DNA of 64,000 bases from Zygnema cylindricum (taxonomy: Eukaryota > Streptophyta > Zygnematophyceae > Zygnematales > Zygnemataceae): positions 222,822 through 286,821 of the forward strand of contig JBBHKE010003029.1 in the NCBI GenBank assembly GCA_037447655.1. Reading direction: 5' to 3'. Each line of letters starts with the position of its first letter. Within the stretch, counting starts at the first letter, position 1. The notes beneath the pieces are model-generated. The model had not been told where the DNA came from. It was given only the letters and a program-made list of their open reading frames with translations, and searched no databases. A program made the translations under genes and the position numbers. Positions 11,600 to 22,160 of this stretch are shown piece by piece.

Positions 11600-13821
11600 C
11601 TACATGAGAGGGTGGGGTGCTGCTCGAATACCAGAACTTGCAGAATCTTCCGTATTTACGGCGGTCCCTGTGTTGCTGCTTCCGTCATCCCCTGCTCCTA
11701 GTAAGGCTTCTTTCACATATCCGATGGTGCTAGAAACAGCATTGCCTTCATTATCAGACAGAGAAGTTGCGTTGTCCTTCCCTGTTGCTACCGCCTCACC
11801 AGCTTGCTGACCACTAGAATTTTTGAAGTTTTCTAGGCTCTGTTTGCTTTTCTCCGCACTTTGCTGTGCATTTTCATTTACAGTATCTTTTACCTCAAGT
11901 GATTTCTGCTCGGCATACCCAATTTTTCCCTTTATTCCTTGTACAATATCCCCAGCTGCTTCCTTAACACCTGAATAGGCTCGTGCAGTCTGCTCCTGAG
12001 CAACAGTATACAACTGAGAAGCTTTTTCTTTTGATAAACCGTATGCACTCTCTGCTGATTGAGAGGCACTTTCCTTTGTACCTTGATATTGATCAGCTCC
12101 CCTTTGGGTGATTGTATCATTGGCCTTTCCTGCATAATCTTTTGCACCTTGAATGGCTGCAGACGATTGTTCCTGACCGGAAACTTTCAAATCGTTTAAT
12201 CTCCTTATCACTTCATCTGTAGACTCCTCCGCTGATTCTTTAACGCCTTTTGCATTTTCAGTTACATAATCCTGCAAGGCAGCAGCCAATACAATGAACA
12301 AAGTTTATGTGGTGACACTAACTAGACTAGCAATTTCATCGTAGGCGTGATACTGGAAACCAGCACAAAAACAAAGCAGCCAAAACAACATAAAAGCTGG
12401 AAACCTGCTTTCTGAACTCACTTCTGCCATATTCAATCGGAACATGAGCTTTGCGACGCAGTAACAAGTTGATTCATTACCTTTACTGTACCAGCAGTAT
12501 CAACGGTTTTGTCCTGCGTTTTCGTTATGTAACCAAGAGCAGCCCCATAGATATCTCCGGCATATTGTTTAGCACTTCCAAGGAGCCCCTGTGACTTCAC
12601 TCCAGCAGCCTCTCTTCCTTCCTCAGCAGTCTCCATTGTCCTACTACGTACATCTGTACCTGTTCTGTTGGCTGCATCTGCAGAGCTGTATACTGTTTCC
12701 TTTGCTTGGTTATAGATTTCTTCTGCGCGTCCTTTAACATCACTAGCGCTTTTGTTAGCAGCCTCTGCTGCCTGCTCGTATGCTTTACTCAGCTGGTCCC
12801 GAGCACGACTGATAATCTCAGATGATTGCTGCTGTACCTCATTTCTCTTCTGTTGCGATGTTTCTTGTGATTTATCGGCTGTCTCAAAACTCATTTTGCC
12901 TGCTTGGTCATACTTATCCTGAGCAGTTCCCTGAAATTGTCCAGCTTTTTCAGCTGCAAACTGTTTCGCCTTCTCATAGTTATCCAGAGCTCCCTGCAAA
13001 CGTCATAGCGAATCATCTCTATCATATTGCAACATGAGGATATAGTCTTTCAATGGCCTGAGCCGAATATTTGAGGAAGAAATAAGTTGTACACGGTCCT
13101 ATTTGAGTCATTCTGTTTTCTAAATTTCCATCGACTTTCTTATCAATCAAGGATTTAGATCATACTCTTGAGAGGAGACAATTCATCATGAATATAAACA
13201 GATTCAGTCCTCTTCCGTTTAAATCTAGCAGCTTAAATGAGTCAGCTTGCACCATTCAAAACATTTCCACAAACGTCATGTACGACTATCCAATGCATTG
13301 GGAGATGGATGATATGCTTGGAGTAAGTTTCAGTTGTCTGTTTGCCTGCCAATTTCTTTTCCTTGGAAAGAAAAATCACGCAAGGATACGAAATTAAGAA
13401 GATAAAAACACGCATGGATACCATATACATACACCGAAAGATATAGAATTAGAACCCTTCCACAAACCTGAACAATTCCCGCCGACTTCATTTGTGCAGC
13501 GTTGCGATATTGAGTGATGGTATCAAGTGCAGAACTCGAAGCTTCTGAAGCCTGCAACATGTATTGCAGCTCCAAAAGAGTCAGCATACATATAAAATCA
13601 GGAACTGTCAAAAAGTGAGAGAATTTCCGCCTGTGAAATTTGCAAAGCCACAGAAAAATCTACCGTGTGAAAACAGCTTTTGGAACCTGATTTCCGGTAT
13701 GAAATTGTTTAAAAAAATTCAAGATGCAATATAGCCTGCATCTCATTATCAACACTAATAGCTTCACCTTTTGATTGGCCTCATTCGTAACATTCTGAGC
13801 TTTATCTTGCCCGGACGCCAT
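11600..13821 (-). CDS. LEA-like protein (group 3/LEA_4 type)
   Basis: Four exons on the minus strand: 13821-13768, 13551-13468, 12993-12481 and 12271-11600. All junctions are phase 0 GT-AG (for example AAG|GTGAAG and TTGCAG|GCTTC). They give about 440 residues. The start is the ATG at 13821, opening MASGQDKAQNVTNEANQK. The protein is highly hydrophilic, rich in Ala, Glu, Lys, Gln, Ser and poor in Cys and Trp. It is built of loose 11-residue amphipathic repeats such as AKQFAAEKAGQ, AAEAANKSASDVKG and AQQSAEKSKQS, which is typical of group-3 LEA proteins. Such proteins are known to protect membranes and proteins during drying and to fold into helices on dehydration. There is no obvious signal peptide. 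The tail is less repetitive and ends HPLM. An RY plus ABRE cluster lies about 290 bp upstream. An alternative label is a generic hydrophilic coiled-coil protein. Confidence 0.85.
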
Positions 13822-14102
13822 GGAAAAAAACCGCAAAAAATAAGATGCTGTCACACTTGGAAAAATATTTTGCTTTCCTGTCTTTCAATTAAGTTTGATC
13901 AGAAATTCAGAGATGTTTCATAACAACTGTTTTTTCTTTTGGCAAAAGAAATGGCCAACTTCGCATTGCAGTAAAATGAAGCTGGGCCAAATGAGTCTTT
14001 CAAATTTGAGAAGTAACATAGCATATCTCCACCGAATCTCAGATTTTGACGTGGCAATAATTTTGAAGTGAATGCTACATTCTTGGGTTCATCGAGCTTT
14101 GT

Positions 14103-14128
14103 CATGCATACACGTGACCAGCCACGTC
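14103..14128 (-). promoter_or_regulatory. RY and ABRE cluster upstream of the LEA-like gene
   Basis: CATGCA (RY core) at 14103-14108, CACGTG at 14111-14116 inside ACACGTGACC, and GCCACGTC at 14121-14128 (ACGTGGC on the gene strand). RY elements bind ABI3/FUS3/LEC2-type B3 factors and ACGTG boxes bind ABA-responsive bZIPs. Together they are the classic arrangement for LEA genes. The cluster is 280-310 bp upstream of the start codon. Confidence 0.6.
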
Positions 14129-14484
14129 ATACATGGAGATTACAGACGTTTAAACTTTAAAAGGTCAAAAAGTACTGCCACATCGAGTTTTCATTCACTT
14201 GAGGGTAGTGACACTGTCGTATCTTAGAAGGAATACACACACGTTATAAAAATCTGAATATCACGCCTGCCGTAACTTCACACAGAAAAGACAGCTCATA
14301 TCGTACAGCAGTTTACCAGCAGGAAACAACCCGTTATGCTAGGCGTAGTTCAGCTTCAGTTGACGTCGTTTCAGTTAGAAGGTTTACTGATTCAGGGTTT
14401 AGTTCAGTCTCAATTAGTTTGGTGATTTTCGCCAGTTTCGGGTTTTGTGTCTTATGCTACAGTAATGTTCAGTACTGTACAGTA

Positions 14485-15101
14485 CACCGCCAATCGTAAT
14501 TAGAGTAATGAAAAAATTAGAGTAAAAAAACCAAAAAAAACAATTAGAGTAATTGACGCTAATTTATGTGATAGACCTTTTTCAACTATGAAGTTTACTC
14601 TAATTTATTTAGTTATTCTATATTGGGTTGTGTCGGTGATAATTATGTGCGCGATAATTATGAACACTAAATTACGAGGACGTACAAAATGTGTCAGTCC
14701 GGTATAGTATTGACGTCATTATGACGCTAATAGTATTTGTCGCATTGAATGTCAGTTAATGTTCACACTGACGACGATGCTGTCGACGGACGAGAGTTAT
14801 GCGAACGGCTTTTTCCCGATGTGATTCATTTTTTGTTTAGTGCGATTTCACGTGCGAGCGCGATTCTATTAAATCATTATTTGTACCTTTTTACTTATAA
14901 AAGTACAATTTTGCACGGTCAGACGTCCTCCGTATTCCACACTATTTAAAAATAACCTATATTAGAATTTTTTACGCTAATTAAACCTCACCTAAATTAA
15001 AATATTGAAAAAATTAGAATCGATTACTCTATTTGATGTGATAGAGTCGAAATTTCGAGCGACCGAATTAGAGTAATTTACTCTAATTACGATTGGCGGT
15101 G
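14485..15101. mobile_element. MITE, long form (copy 8)
   Basis: Left end CACCGCCAATCGTAATTAG, right end CTAATTACGATTGGCGGTG, flanked by TA on both sides (14483-84, 15102-03). It is 617 bp, the longest uninterrupted copy here. The interior includes an AAAGTAC/GTACTTT-type palindromic patch near 14885-14905. No transposase. Confidence 0.88.
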
Positions 15102-15123
15102 TACTGTATATTCCAGTTCTGTA

Positions 15124-15612
15124 CACCGCGAATCGCTATTAGCGTACATGACGCTAATTGGGGTACCCCTTTTTTTGGGGCAAATTCTCAAATAGAGTAA
15201 AGTACGCTAAATGTTTTTGCACGTTATTTGAGGTACCCCGCTCAATGCGGTTCATAACTGTATTTTAGATCCCTTTTAAATAGTGTGGTGTACGGACTGC
15301 CAGATCTGTACTATTTCGTACATTTTTAAACTTAAAAGTACAGAAAATATAATAATATATAATTGCGTAAATATTTTCCGGCATACGCAGATGTCAAAAA
15401 AACGCGACGGCGTACGAATTGAACAGTTTCGTACATATACATGTTTTAGTGTGGACATATTATGTGCTGAAAATTTTTACAAAGCAGTTTACAAATTAGA
15501 GTACATGATAAATTAGTATCATGGTGTACCCGAAAAAACACAATTTACCGTAAAGTACGCTAATTGTTTCATTACGCTATCTATTTCATTACGCTAATAG
15601 CGATTCACGGTG
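15124..15612. mobile_element. MITE, long form (copy 9)
   Basis: Left end CACCGCGAATCGCTATTAG, right end CTAATAGCGATTCACGGTG, TA-flanked, 489 bp. It lies 22 bp after copy 8 and about 310 bp before the start codon of bL27m, so it forms part of that gene's upstream region. Confidence 0.87.
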
Positions 15613-15923
15613 TAGTTTCTCGTAGTAGCCCACACACTTAGAATTTGATCTCTGGTCGGTGCGTCCTCTGGGTCAAATCTGCGGGGTGTTGAATTGTTAT
15701 TTGTTGCCAGGATTTGTACCATCTGTTTCATAACCGTACAAAAAAAGTACTATAAAATTACGATAAAGGTACAACCATCAGTCGATAACTCGGCATCCCG
15801 AGATCTCACCGTACAAAAGGTGATTTAGGTTTCGTTCATAACTCCATATCCGGTGGTTCTCTTCGTTGTCTGCCCTCTGTAGTTCGTCTCCGCTCCGCCT
15901 TAGCGGCCAGCTGTCCTATCAGA

Positions 15924-18637
15924 ATGTTTGCAGCTGCGCGGAGGGTCGCGCAGCGCTCTGTGAGGGGCCAGGTGGCCGACAGTCTTCCAGTGCTGCCAGG
16001 CAAGCATTCTCGCTCATGCCTCCATGTTGTTCAAGCAATCTCAACAGAATATTTTGGTATAGTAATTTAGTACAACCATTTTTAGTATACTTGTTAACCA
16101 AAACAGGTGAGTCCGTGGCTTCGCAGGAGGACATCCATGGGGGAGGGGGAATCCTTATTCTTGTCGCTGTATGTGAAATAGTATAAGCAGCACCTTTTTT
16201 GGTGAAAAAAATGCCTCTAAATATGAGGCACCATTTTAGGCGTATAGTGCAGATCCTAAGTTGAAGTTCTCAAATATTTGTAATCATAAGCTGAATAAAT
16301 GTATCGGGTTGATATTCAGCAGTCACCTCCTTTTGTTTTCTATCGATAGTGTATTGTCATTCAGAAGGAGCCATATTCTACTTTAGGTGCACAATGAAAT
16401 TAACTTCAGGCCATTTGCCGAGATGCCTTTGTTTCGCAACTTCCCTATGTGCAATACCTTAGTTTTGGCGTCAATCTAATCCGGCTGAGTGAGTTGACTT
16501 TTGTGGAAACCTAAAGGGAATTTAAGGTTCCCTGCCAAATGATGCGTGCACGTTTGCACAACCACTTTTCTTTGGAAGTGCATCTCTTCAAGTTCTCTGG
16601 CTTTAGTTATCTGTAATGATACTCTGTGTAATAATCATATCTGCAAACTTGTCGCGAGGGCTGTGTGTTATATTGTGATAGAGTCAGCATTATTGCTGAA
16701 CTCTCTGTGAATCTCTGATAAATCCTTTCTCTCCGAAGACTCTGGCTGAGTTGCAAGTGTGACTATTGTCACCTTCATTGTCTCCCATGTGTGTCCCTTA
16801 TCAGCCAATGCGACGGTGTCTGGTCATGACAGCCGAATGTCGTGGGCCATCGCCTTGGTCATAAAACCTTCGCTCAAATTTCAGAAACCCCCTGCATGGT
16901 CTGAAAGTGTTACGGAAGGATAAGTTTCTGAAATGTGTCAAACATGAGGTTTTTTTTTTCCCACCAGGTAGGTTGTCCTAAAAGCAAAGCTTATCCAATC
17001 ATAACTTGCCTGAAGGTGCTGGTTTAACGACCGTCTATATTTCTTAGAGATTTTATGTACGGGTGGGATAGACAAAATGTGAGAATGGCATGACAGTAAT
17101 AAATGAAAGCAGATTAATGCTTGCAGCAAGTTTCTCGAATTAAGGTTGGCATTTTGCTGGCAAAAACCCTTTCAAATTCTGAAAATGTTTTTCATAGGTG
17201 TTTTAGGCATTCATGCTAGAGAGTGCTAATTGCAACTTTTAGTTGGTCTTTCTTGATGCTAGAAAAATGTTTTGATGGTGTACTTCATTTTTACACTTAG
17301 CATGATGAAACCTTTTATCCAGTAGCTACTTTTTAGAGCGTCAGAGGCTTGTGAAGGTGTTCCTCCTTTTTTTTTCTTCGATTTTTTATTTATAGGTCAT
17401 TTTTCGTTAGGTATGTTCCTTTTTATGTTTCCTTGATTGTTGATAGAATGCTACCTAGATTGCGGTATTTTGGACCTTTTGTTGTACTGATAATTTTCTT
17501 TTTGATGGTCCATCTCTTGCTATTCCGACTCCGTTATCTTTTACAAAATCCGTGTCTTCCATGGAAGTGTGCGCTGAGGCTTGTGATGTGTTTGTGTTTG
17601 ACAGGAGAGTGTCTCTGCAGTGTCAGTGCTGCTCTTCCACTTTTATTCACTCGAAATGCAACCAAAAAGGCTGGTGGCTCGACTCAGAATGGACGGGATT
17701 CACAGCCTAAGAACTTGGGAGTGAAGAAGTCAGGGGGTCAGGTAAGCTTTTAAGGATTTAAGATGCATGTTAAGGTTCCATGATGGGAGCCATAATGTGA
17801 AGGGACTTTCTGACACGCGTCTCTGATCATATTGCTCTAATGTTTCTGACAGTAATGTTTGCAGAACGATGTTATGGATTCCTCTGACTGTACTCATCAG
17901 TCCCACAGTAGTCACATGCGGCGCCTGTTTTGGACAAAAAAAAAAAACAGCATATTCTCTGTTAGAACTGCCTGTCGTTGGATTCTCTCGTCTCTCCAAA
18001 AGTCTGAACCAGTATCTCACATGACGCACCTAAACCTAAAGCATACCTTCCAATAGTTGTTCCACAGACATATCATTTAGCTTGCAGAGGTTGACTAAAC
18101 AGAAATTGATGGCAGGCGAACTCTTGCCTTTTCATGTCTCGCTGGGGATGAATGTTTAGAAACGCGCATGTCACAGGGCATTGAAACCACCCATATTATC
18201 TCCATAGTATTACTCAAAGCATATCGAATACTACTTATCTTCCCTCTAGATAACGTTCACCTGGCTGTCTGTTTGTTGTAACACATGGTTTTGGGAAGAA
18301 TTTGTTTCCTGCTGATCTTAACATCCTTTACTATGTGGTCCAGAGAGTGATCCCAGGCAACATTATCGTTCGGCAAAGAGGCACACGGTTCCATCCGGGC
18401 GACTTTGTGGGCATGGGACGTGACCATACTCTCTTTGCCCTTAGAGAAGGCCGAGTTTCTTTTAAAACTGACAACCATAGTGGAAGAAAGACGGTGCATG
18501 TTCAGCCGGAGGGAGGACCTCCTCTACATCCCATGTTTCAACACCTTCAAGGACGCTTTGATGAGCTGATGCAACGGAAACTAAAGGCTACTCAGAAGGA
18601 TCAAACCCCAGGGGTGTTAACAGAAGCTCATCTATAG
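15924..18637 (+). CDS. mitochondrial ribosomal protein bL27m
   Basis: Three exons: 15924-16056, 17605-17741 and 18344-18637, encoding 187 residues. The junction phases agree (G|GTATAG with GACAG|GA, phase 1; GGTCAG|GTAAGC with TCCAG|AGA, phase 0). The first about 50 residues ([16 protein letters not shown]...) are basic and lack acidic residues early on, as in a mitochondrial presequence. Next come the bL27 signatures: [20 protein letters not shown], then [15 protein letters not shown] and [11 protein letters not shown], with a plant-type extension ([17 protein letters not shown]). bL27 sits at the peptidyl-transferase centre of the large subunit. A plastid copy is an alternative, but the C-terminal extension favours mitochondria. 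A 321-base frame starting at 15866 is a different frame and is not used. Confidence 0.92.
16057..17604 (+). other. intron 1 of bL27m
   Basis: 1548-bp intron with a GTATAG donor and a TTTGACAG acceptor. Ordinary T-rich intron sequence; I see no nested gene or transposon end in it. Confidence 0.75.
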
Positions 18638-19424
18638 TCTGGTTTAGAAAGGGGATTATGAAGTGACAAACGCATAAACTGTTTTTAAAATCGTTCAAAG
18701 TGGGTTCAAACTGTATATGTAAACTCTTTTAAAGGACTTTTACAAACCTTTTACTTATTTGTATCTAGGTTTGTCTTGTCTGTTTCGTTAATGGTCAAAG
18801 AATATTCATTTCGCTGTACTTTCATTGCTTCAACATTTTAGGGCACAGAATCATAGATGAAAATTAGGGTTTGCGATTGAGCTAGGAGTGACATAGTTTG
18901 GAGCACTAAGATGACAACTGTTTTAGAAGAGCTAGGAGCCCCATTGGTTGGGACACTCAGATGAGAGCTGTTTTAGAAGATCTGGGTGACAAATGTAAAA
19001 GCTTTGGGAGTTTTTCAAACGTACATGTTGTAATGGAATGTATTGGAAACCTTGTTTGTCTGATGAAAGATGGAAATCTGGTGAGGTTATGTTCAAAACG
19101 CTGGTTTATATATTCTGTGTTCAGGTGCATACATCCCCGATCATTCATCATAAACTTTTTCGGAGGAAATATGTGATGGTTTTGCCATCTGATTCCGAAC
19201 AAAAATCAGAGCGAAACCTCATGCAAACACTGACTTAACCTTCCTCAAAGATCAATGAAACTATGTGCAACACTTATGGAAACAGTAATCTTAATAATGG
19301 TCAGTGATGTGTAATTGGTTGGTTAAAATTGAATGTCATTGTCTAAACAGCAAAACACTGGTCTCGCATGGATGGTTCCAAAGGAGGATGCAACACCAAT
19401 CTTGTTGCCGATCGGGAGCAAGTG
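18638..19424. other. bL27m 3' region and spacer
   Basis: Downstream of the bL27m stop. It contains a short direct repeat with TGTTTTAGAAGA-type sequence near 18920 and 18970 (GAGCTAGGAG ... TTGGGACACT-like units) and small frames with no domain. Confidence 0.45.
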
Positions 19425-19620
19425 CACCGCTAATCATTATTAGCGCTAAAGTTTTTTTCGCCACTCAAAACATCTTTTCTCTGTGCACACTTGCCGATTG
19501 TCAATTGGAGACTGCCAATAGGAAGGTCAGAATTTTGCCTTCCAAAAATAGCAACCATCACATTGACATTCCGGCAAATGTGCACGAAGAAAATGTTAAC
19601 ACTAATAATGATTAGCGGTG
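19425..19620. mobile_element. MITE, palindromic-interior form (copy 10)
   Basis: Left end CACCGCTAATCATTATTAG, right end CTAATAATGATTAGCGGTG, 196 bp. The flanks read TG and CA instead of TA. The inner inverted-repeat arms (TTTTTTTCGCCACTCAAAACATC and its degenerate partner) match copies 2, 6 and 11. Confidence 0.82.
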
Positions 19621-19733
19621 CAGCTTACTTAGCTAGCACACAGCAGGAGATCGAGCGTGCCGTAGGGCAACAACAAGGAGAACATCGCAGAGTAGTGGGG
19701 TAGAAAGAGGTCAACGTTAGCTTTTAGCTTAAA

Positions 19734-19874
19734 ATGGCCAGTGAGCGAGCACAAACTCCGAGAAATTTGTCCACAAAGATGCCGAGAAAACCTAATGCTT
19801 CAACAGTCACGAGACAGCCTCTATCACAGTGGGCAGATTCTCATTTGCCGTACAAACTGTTTCGCAAGTTGTAA
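19734..19874 (+). CDS. possible 46-residue small ORF
   Basis: ATG in a good context (AAAATGGCC) opens MASERAQTPRNLSTKMPRKP and runs 46 codons to TAA. The product is basic, with Ser, Thr and Pro, and has no domain I recognise. It lies just after a MITE in an otherwise non-coding stretch. It could be a real small gene, a first exon, or chance. Conservation elsewhere is the only way to decide. Confidence 0.2.
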   Translation: MASERAQTPRNLSTKMPRKPNASTVTRQPLSQWADSHLPYKLFRKL

Positions 19875-21092
19875 CCCCCACGTGTGGGGAGTGCGCAAGA
19901 AATAGCGAGCCCAATTTCGGTGAACAAGGACTTATACCTCTTGAAAAGTATACTTAGGAAGTACAAGGACCATGACTGGCACCCTGGCCACGAGAATACA
20001 TAACATGAGCCACTCTAGCCTTCACTCCGGGTCTGGAGCTCAGCATTGATATGAATCCTAACTATGTCAGAGACTATACCACACCTTCCATCACACCTTC
20101 CATCACTATTGAGTTCGTGAGTTACCAGCGCTACCACTTCATTAGAATTAATTTCACTACATAATGTTTTGCAGCGTGGTTTGTTATGGGTCACTTGATG
20201 AAAAAGCATTATTAACACACTAAATTGTGATTTTGGGTCAAAAACACACTCAAATTATCTATAATGACGATGAGCAGTATAGTCTGTAGCACATAATGTG
20301 GAAGGAGGATTTTACATTGTGTGGATATTGTGCAAAAAAACAAAATATAAAAGTGACAATACTATACGCATAATTTCCGTATAATGATGTCGCCTATTAC
20401 GTCAACATTCTGACGTAATAAGACATATAGGGATGAATTTTCCATGGAATTCAGAAAAAAATGGTAGGAGAAGAGACACCCATAAGTGAGAGAAATTGAA
20501 ACAAAGAAAAAGGATAGAGAAAAGGAGGAAAAAAGGAAGAGGCTATATCCGGCACAGACAGAGAAAAAAAGAAAAGGAAAAAGGGAGATACACAGCCTTC
20601 AAATACAACAGTTCACAGGTTTCATTATCACAAATAAGACTCCATATAAAATAATATGTTGCCAAAAATTGCCCTTCCCCTTGCTCCAACATGCCTCTCT
20701 ATGTACAAAGCTTTCATACGCTACAAAATCTGTATCTTTTTAGATACCCTGAATCGTCTCATTTATAGCATACATATATAGATATATAAATCTATAATAC
20801 AGACTCCCATGAACTTCATCCTCCAATGAACTGCCATCACTACTTTACAACAAATGTCAGCCAAAATAAAACTCTACACAAGTCTCTACAAAATTTGAAA
20901 CATTTACTCCTCTCCAACGCCGCGTTATAATCATAACCTGCCGATTAAAAAAAAAAGGGGCGAGCTTCCTGATGCCGTGCTCCATCCATATCTAACTGTC
21001 GCTGTGTATTAGACACGTCAGCTCCTCCTGTCTTCCTCCTCCACCTTCCTCCTCCGCCGTCCTCCTCCACCTTCCTCCTCCAAGAAGCTCCC
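19875..21092. other. intergenic, no gene seen
   Basis: Includes a purine-rich simple tract at about 20485-20590 whose 85-codon frame (Lys/Glu/Arg-rich) is compositional noise. The distal part is probably the 3' UTR of the minus-strand gene ending at 21093. Near 21015-21082 is a tandem CCTCC/TTCCTCCTCCACC tract. Confidence 0.45.
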
Positions 21093-22160
21093 TCATATGG
21101 GAATACAGCTGTTGACGGCCGGATACACGGCATAGGTCGGGTGGCCCATGATGCGGCGCCCGGTCTCGGGACTGCAGCAGAACACCACGGCTCCCACCGG
21201 CCACTCTATCACCGCCGCAATCACAAACGCCACAAAGGCCAGCGTGGGACCCAGGATCTGCCCAACCAACGGAATCACAACACGTGTCAAACTGACGGAA
21301 GTCGTTGAGGCGGGTTGACTAAGAGAAGAGATGGAGAGAGAAAGAGGCAGGAAGGCGGAGAGAGAAAGAGGCAGGAAGGCGGAGAGGAAAGGAGGAGAGA
21401 GAGGGTAGGGACAAGGCCGGGATAGGGAAGTTGGAGAGGGGACACTTGGGATGGGAAGGGGGAAGGGGAAAGGGAAGGAGAAGACGAGGCACAGAGAGAG
21501 CAAGTTTTAAAATGAAAAGACAAATTCAAAGTATTGCCCCGATTGATAAGTAGAGGCAATCACAGTGTTATAATTAACCGTAAACGTTAATTTTAACTCG
21601 AAAATTACAACTTGCAGTCTGTCTATGGACAGCCCCAAGATTTAGTGTTTTTCCCTCAGCGACCTTACCAGAAAAACAACATAACCTATTTCTGAAGTTT
21701 GTTTCATTGTAATACAAAGTTGATGGCTTACAACATCAGGATTAAGAGTGCCAAACAGAGCGAAGAAACTGGTTTTCAGACAATTAAACCAAGTTGACAA
21801 GAAAAGAAGTTTAGTAAAACAGGTGATAAGTTGGAGATATAAGTGTGAAATCAGCAGTGGATGATTATAAGCCTGCAAAAACATGATTTACTGTAAAACT
21901 GGACATGAATTGCAACGTCACGCCTACTTGAAAGCAATTTACTTCAAGATTTTCTGGCATGGGACTCTAGTTGCAAACCAGATGCAAACTTGTGAACCTC
22001 TTGTTTGTATCTCCAGGTCAGAGACACCGCAAAATGATAAAAAGCAATGACATACGCGAAAAAGGTAGTATTTTATTGGAAAATAATGAAATACCTTGCA
22101 ACCGCACGGATTATCAGGACTCCCACACTCGATACATATCGGAAGAAAGCAGCAGCTCAT
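21093..22160 (-). CDS. paralogue of the 8.5-kb small membrane protein
   Basis: Exon 2 is 21257-21093 and encodes 54 residues, exactly the length of exon 2 in the plus-strand gene at 8524-9261. It contains the hydrophobic run LAFVAFVIAAVIEWPVGAVV, then CC, TGRRIMGHP, AVYPAV and a final CIPI. The acceptor is GGGCAG|ATCCTGG. The best exon 1 is 22160-22095, 22 residues opening MSCCFLPICIECG and ending CGCK, with donor AAG|GTATTT. The intron then joins in phase 0 after a C-rich segment, as in the paralogue (ending GGGCRVK). Predicted total is 76 residues. Exon 2 is well supported; exon 1 is moderately supported because it matches the paralogue only in pattern. The 837-bp intron has a long pyrimidine tract on the coding strand. 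Function unknown. Confidence 0.6.
21310..21500. repeat. purine-rich intronic tract with 24-bp duplication
   Basis: On the plus strand a GA-rich run in which AGAGAAAGAGGCAGGAAGGC occurs twice in tandem. On the coding (minus) strand this is a polypyrimidine tract upstream of the exon-2 acceptor of the small membrane-protein paralogue. Confidence 0.7.

Noticed and set aside
15866-16186. 106-codon plus-strand frame at the start of bL27m
   Set aside because: Out of frame with the targeting peptide and ribosomal domain. The frame from 15924 links in phase to the next exon.
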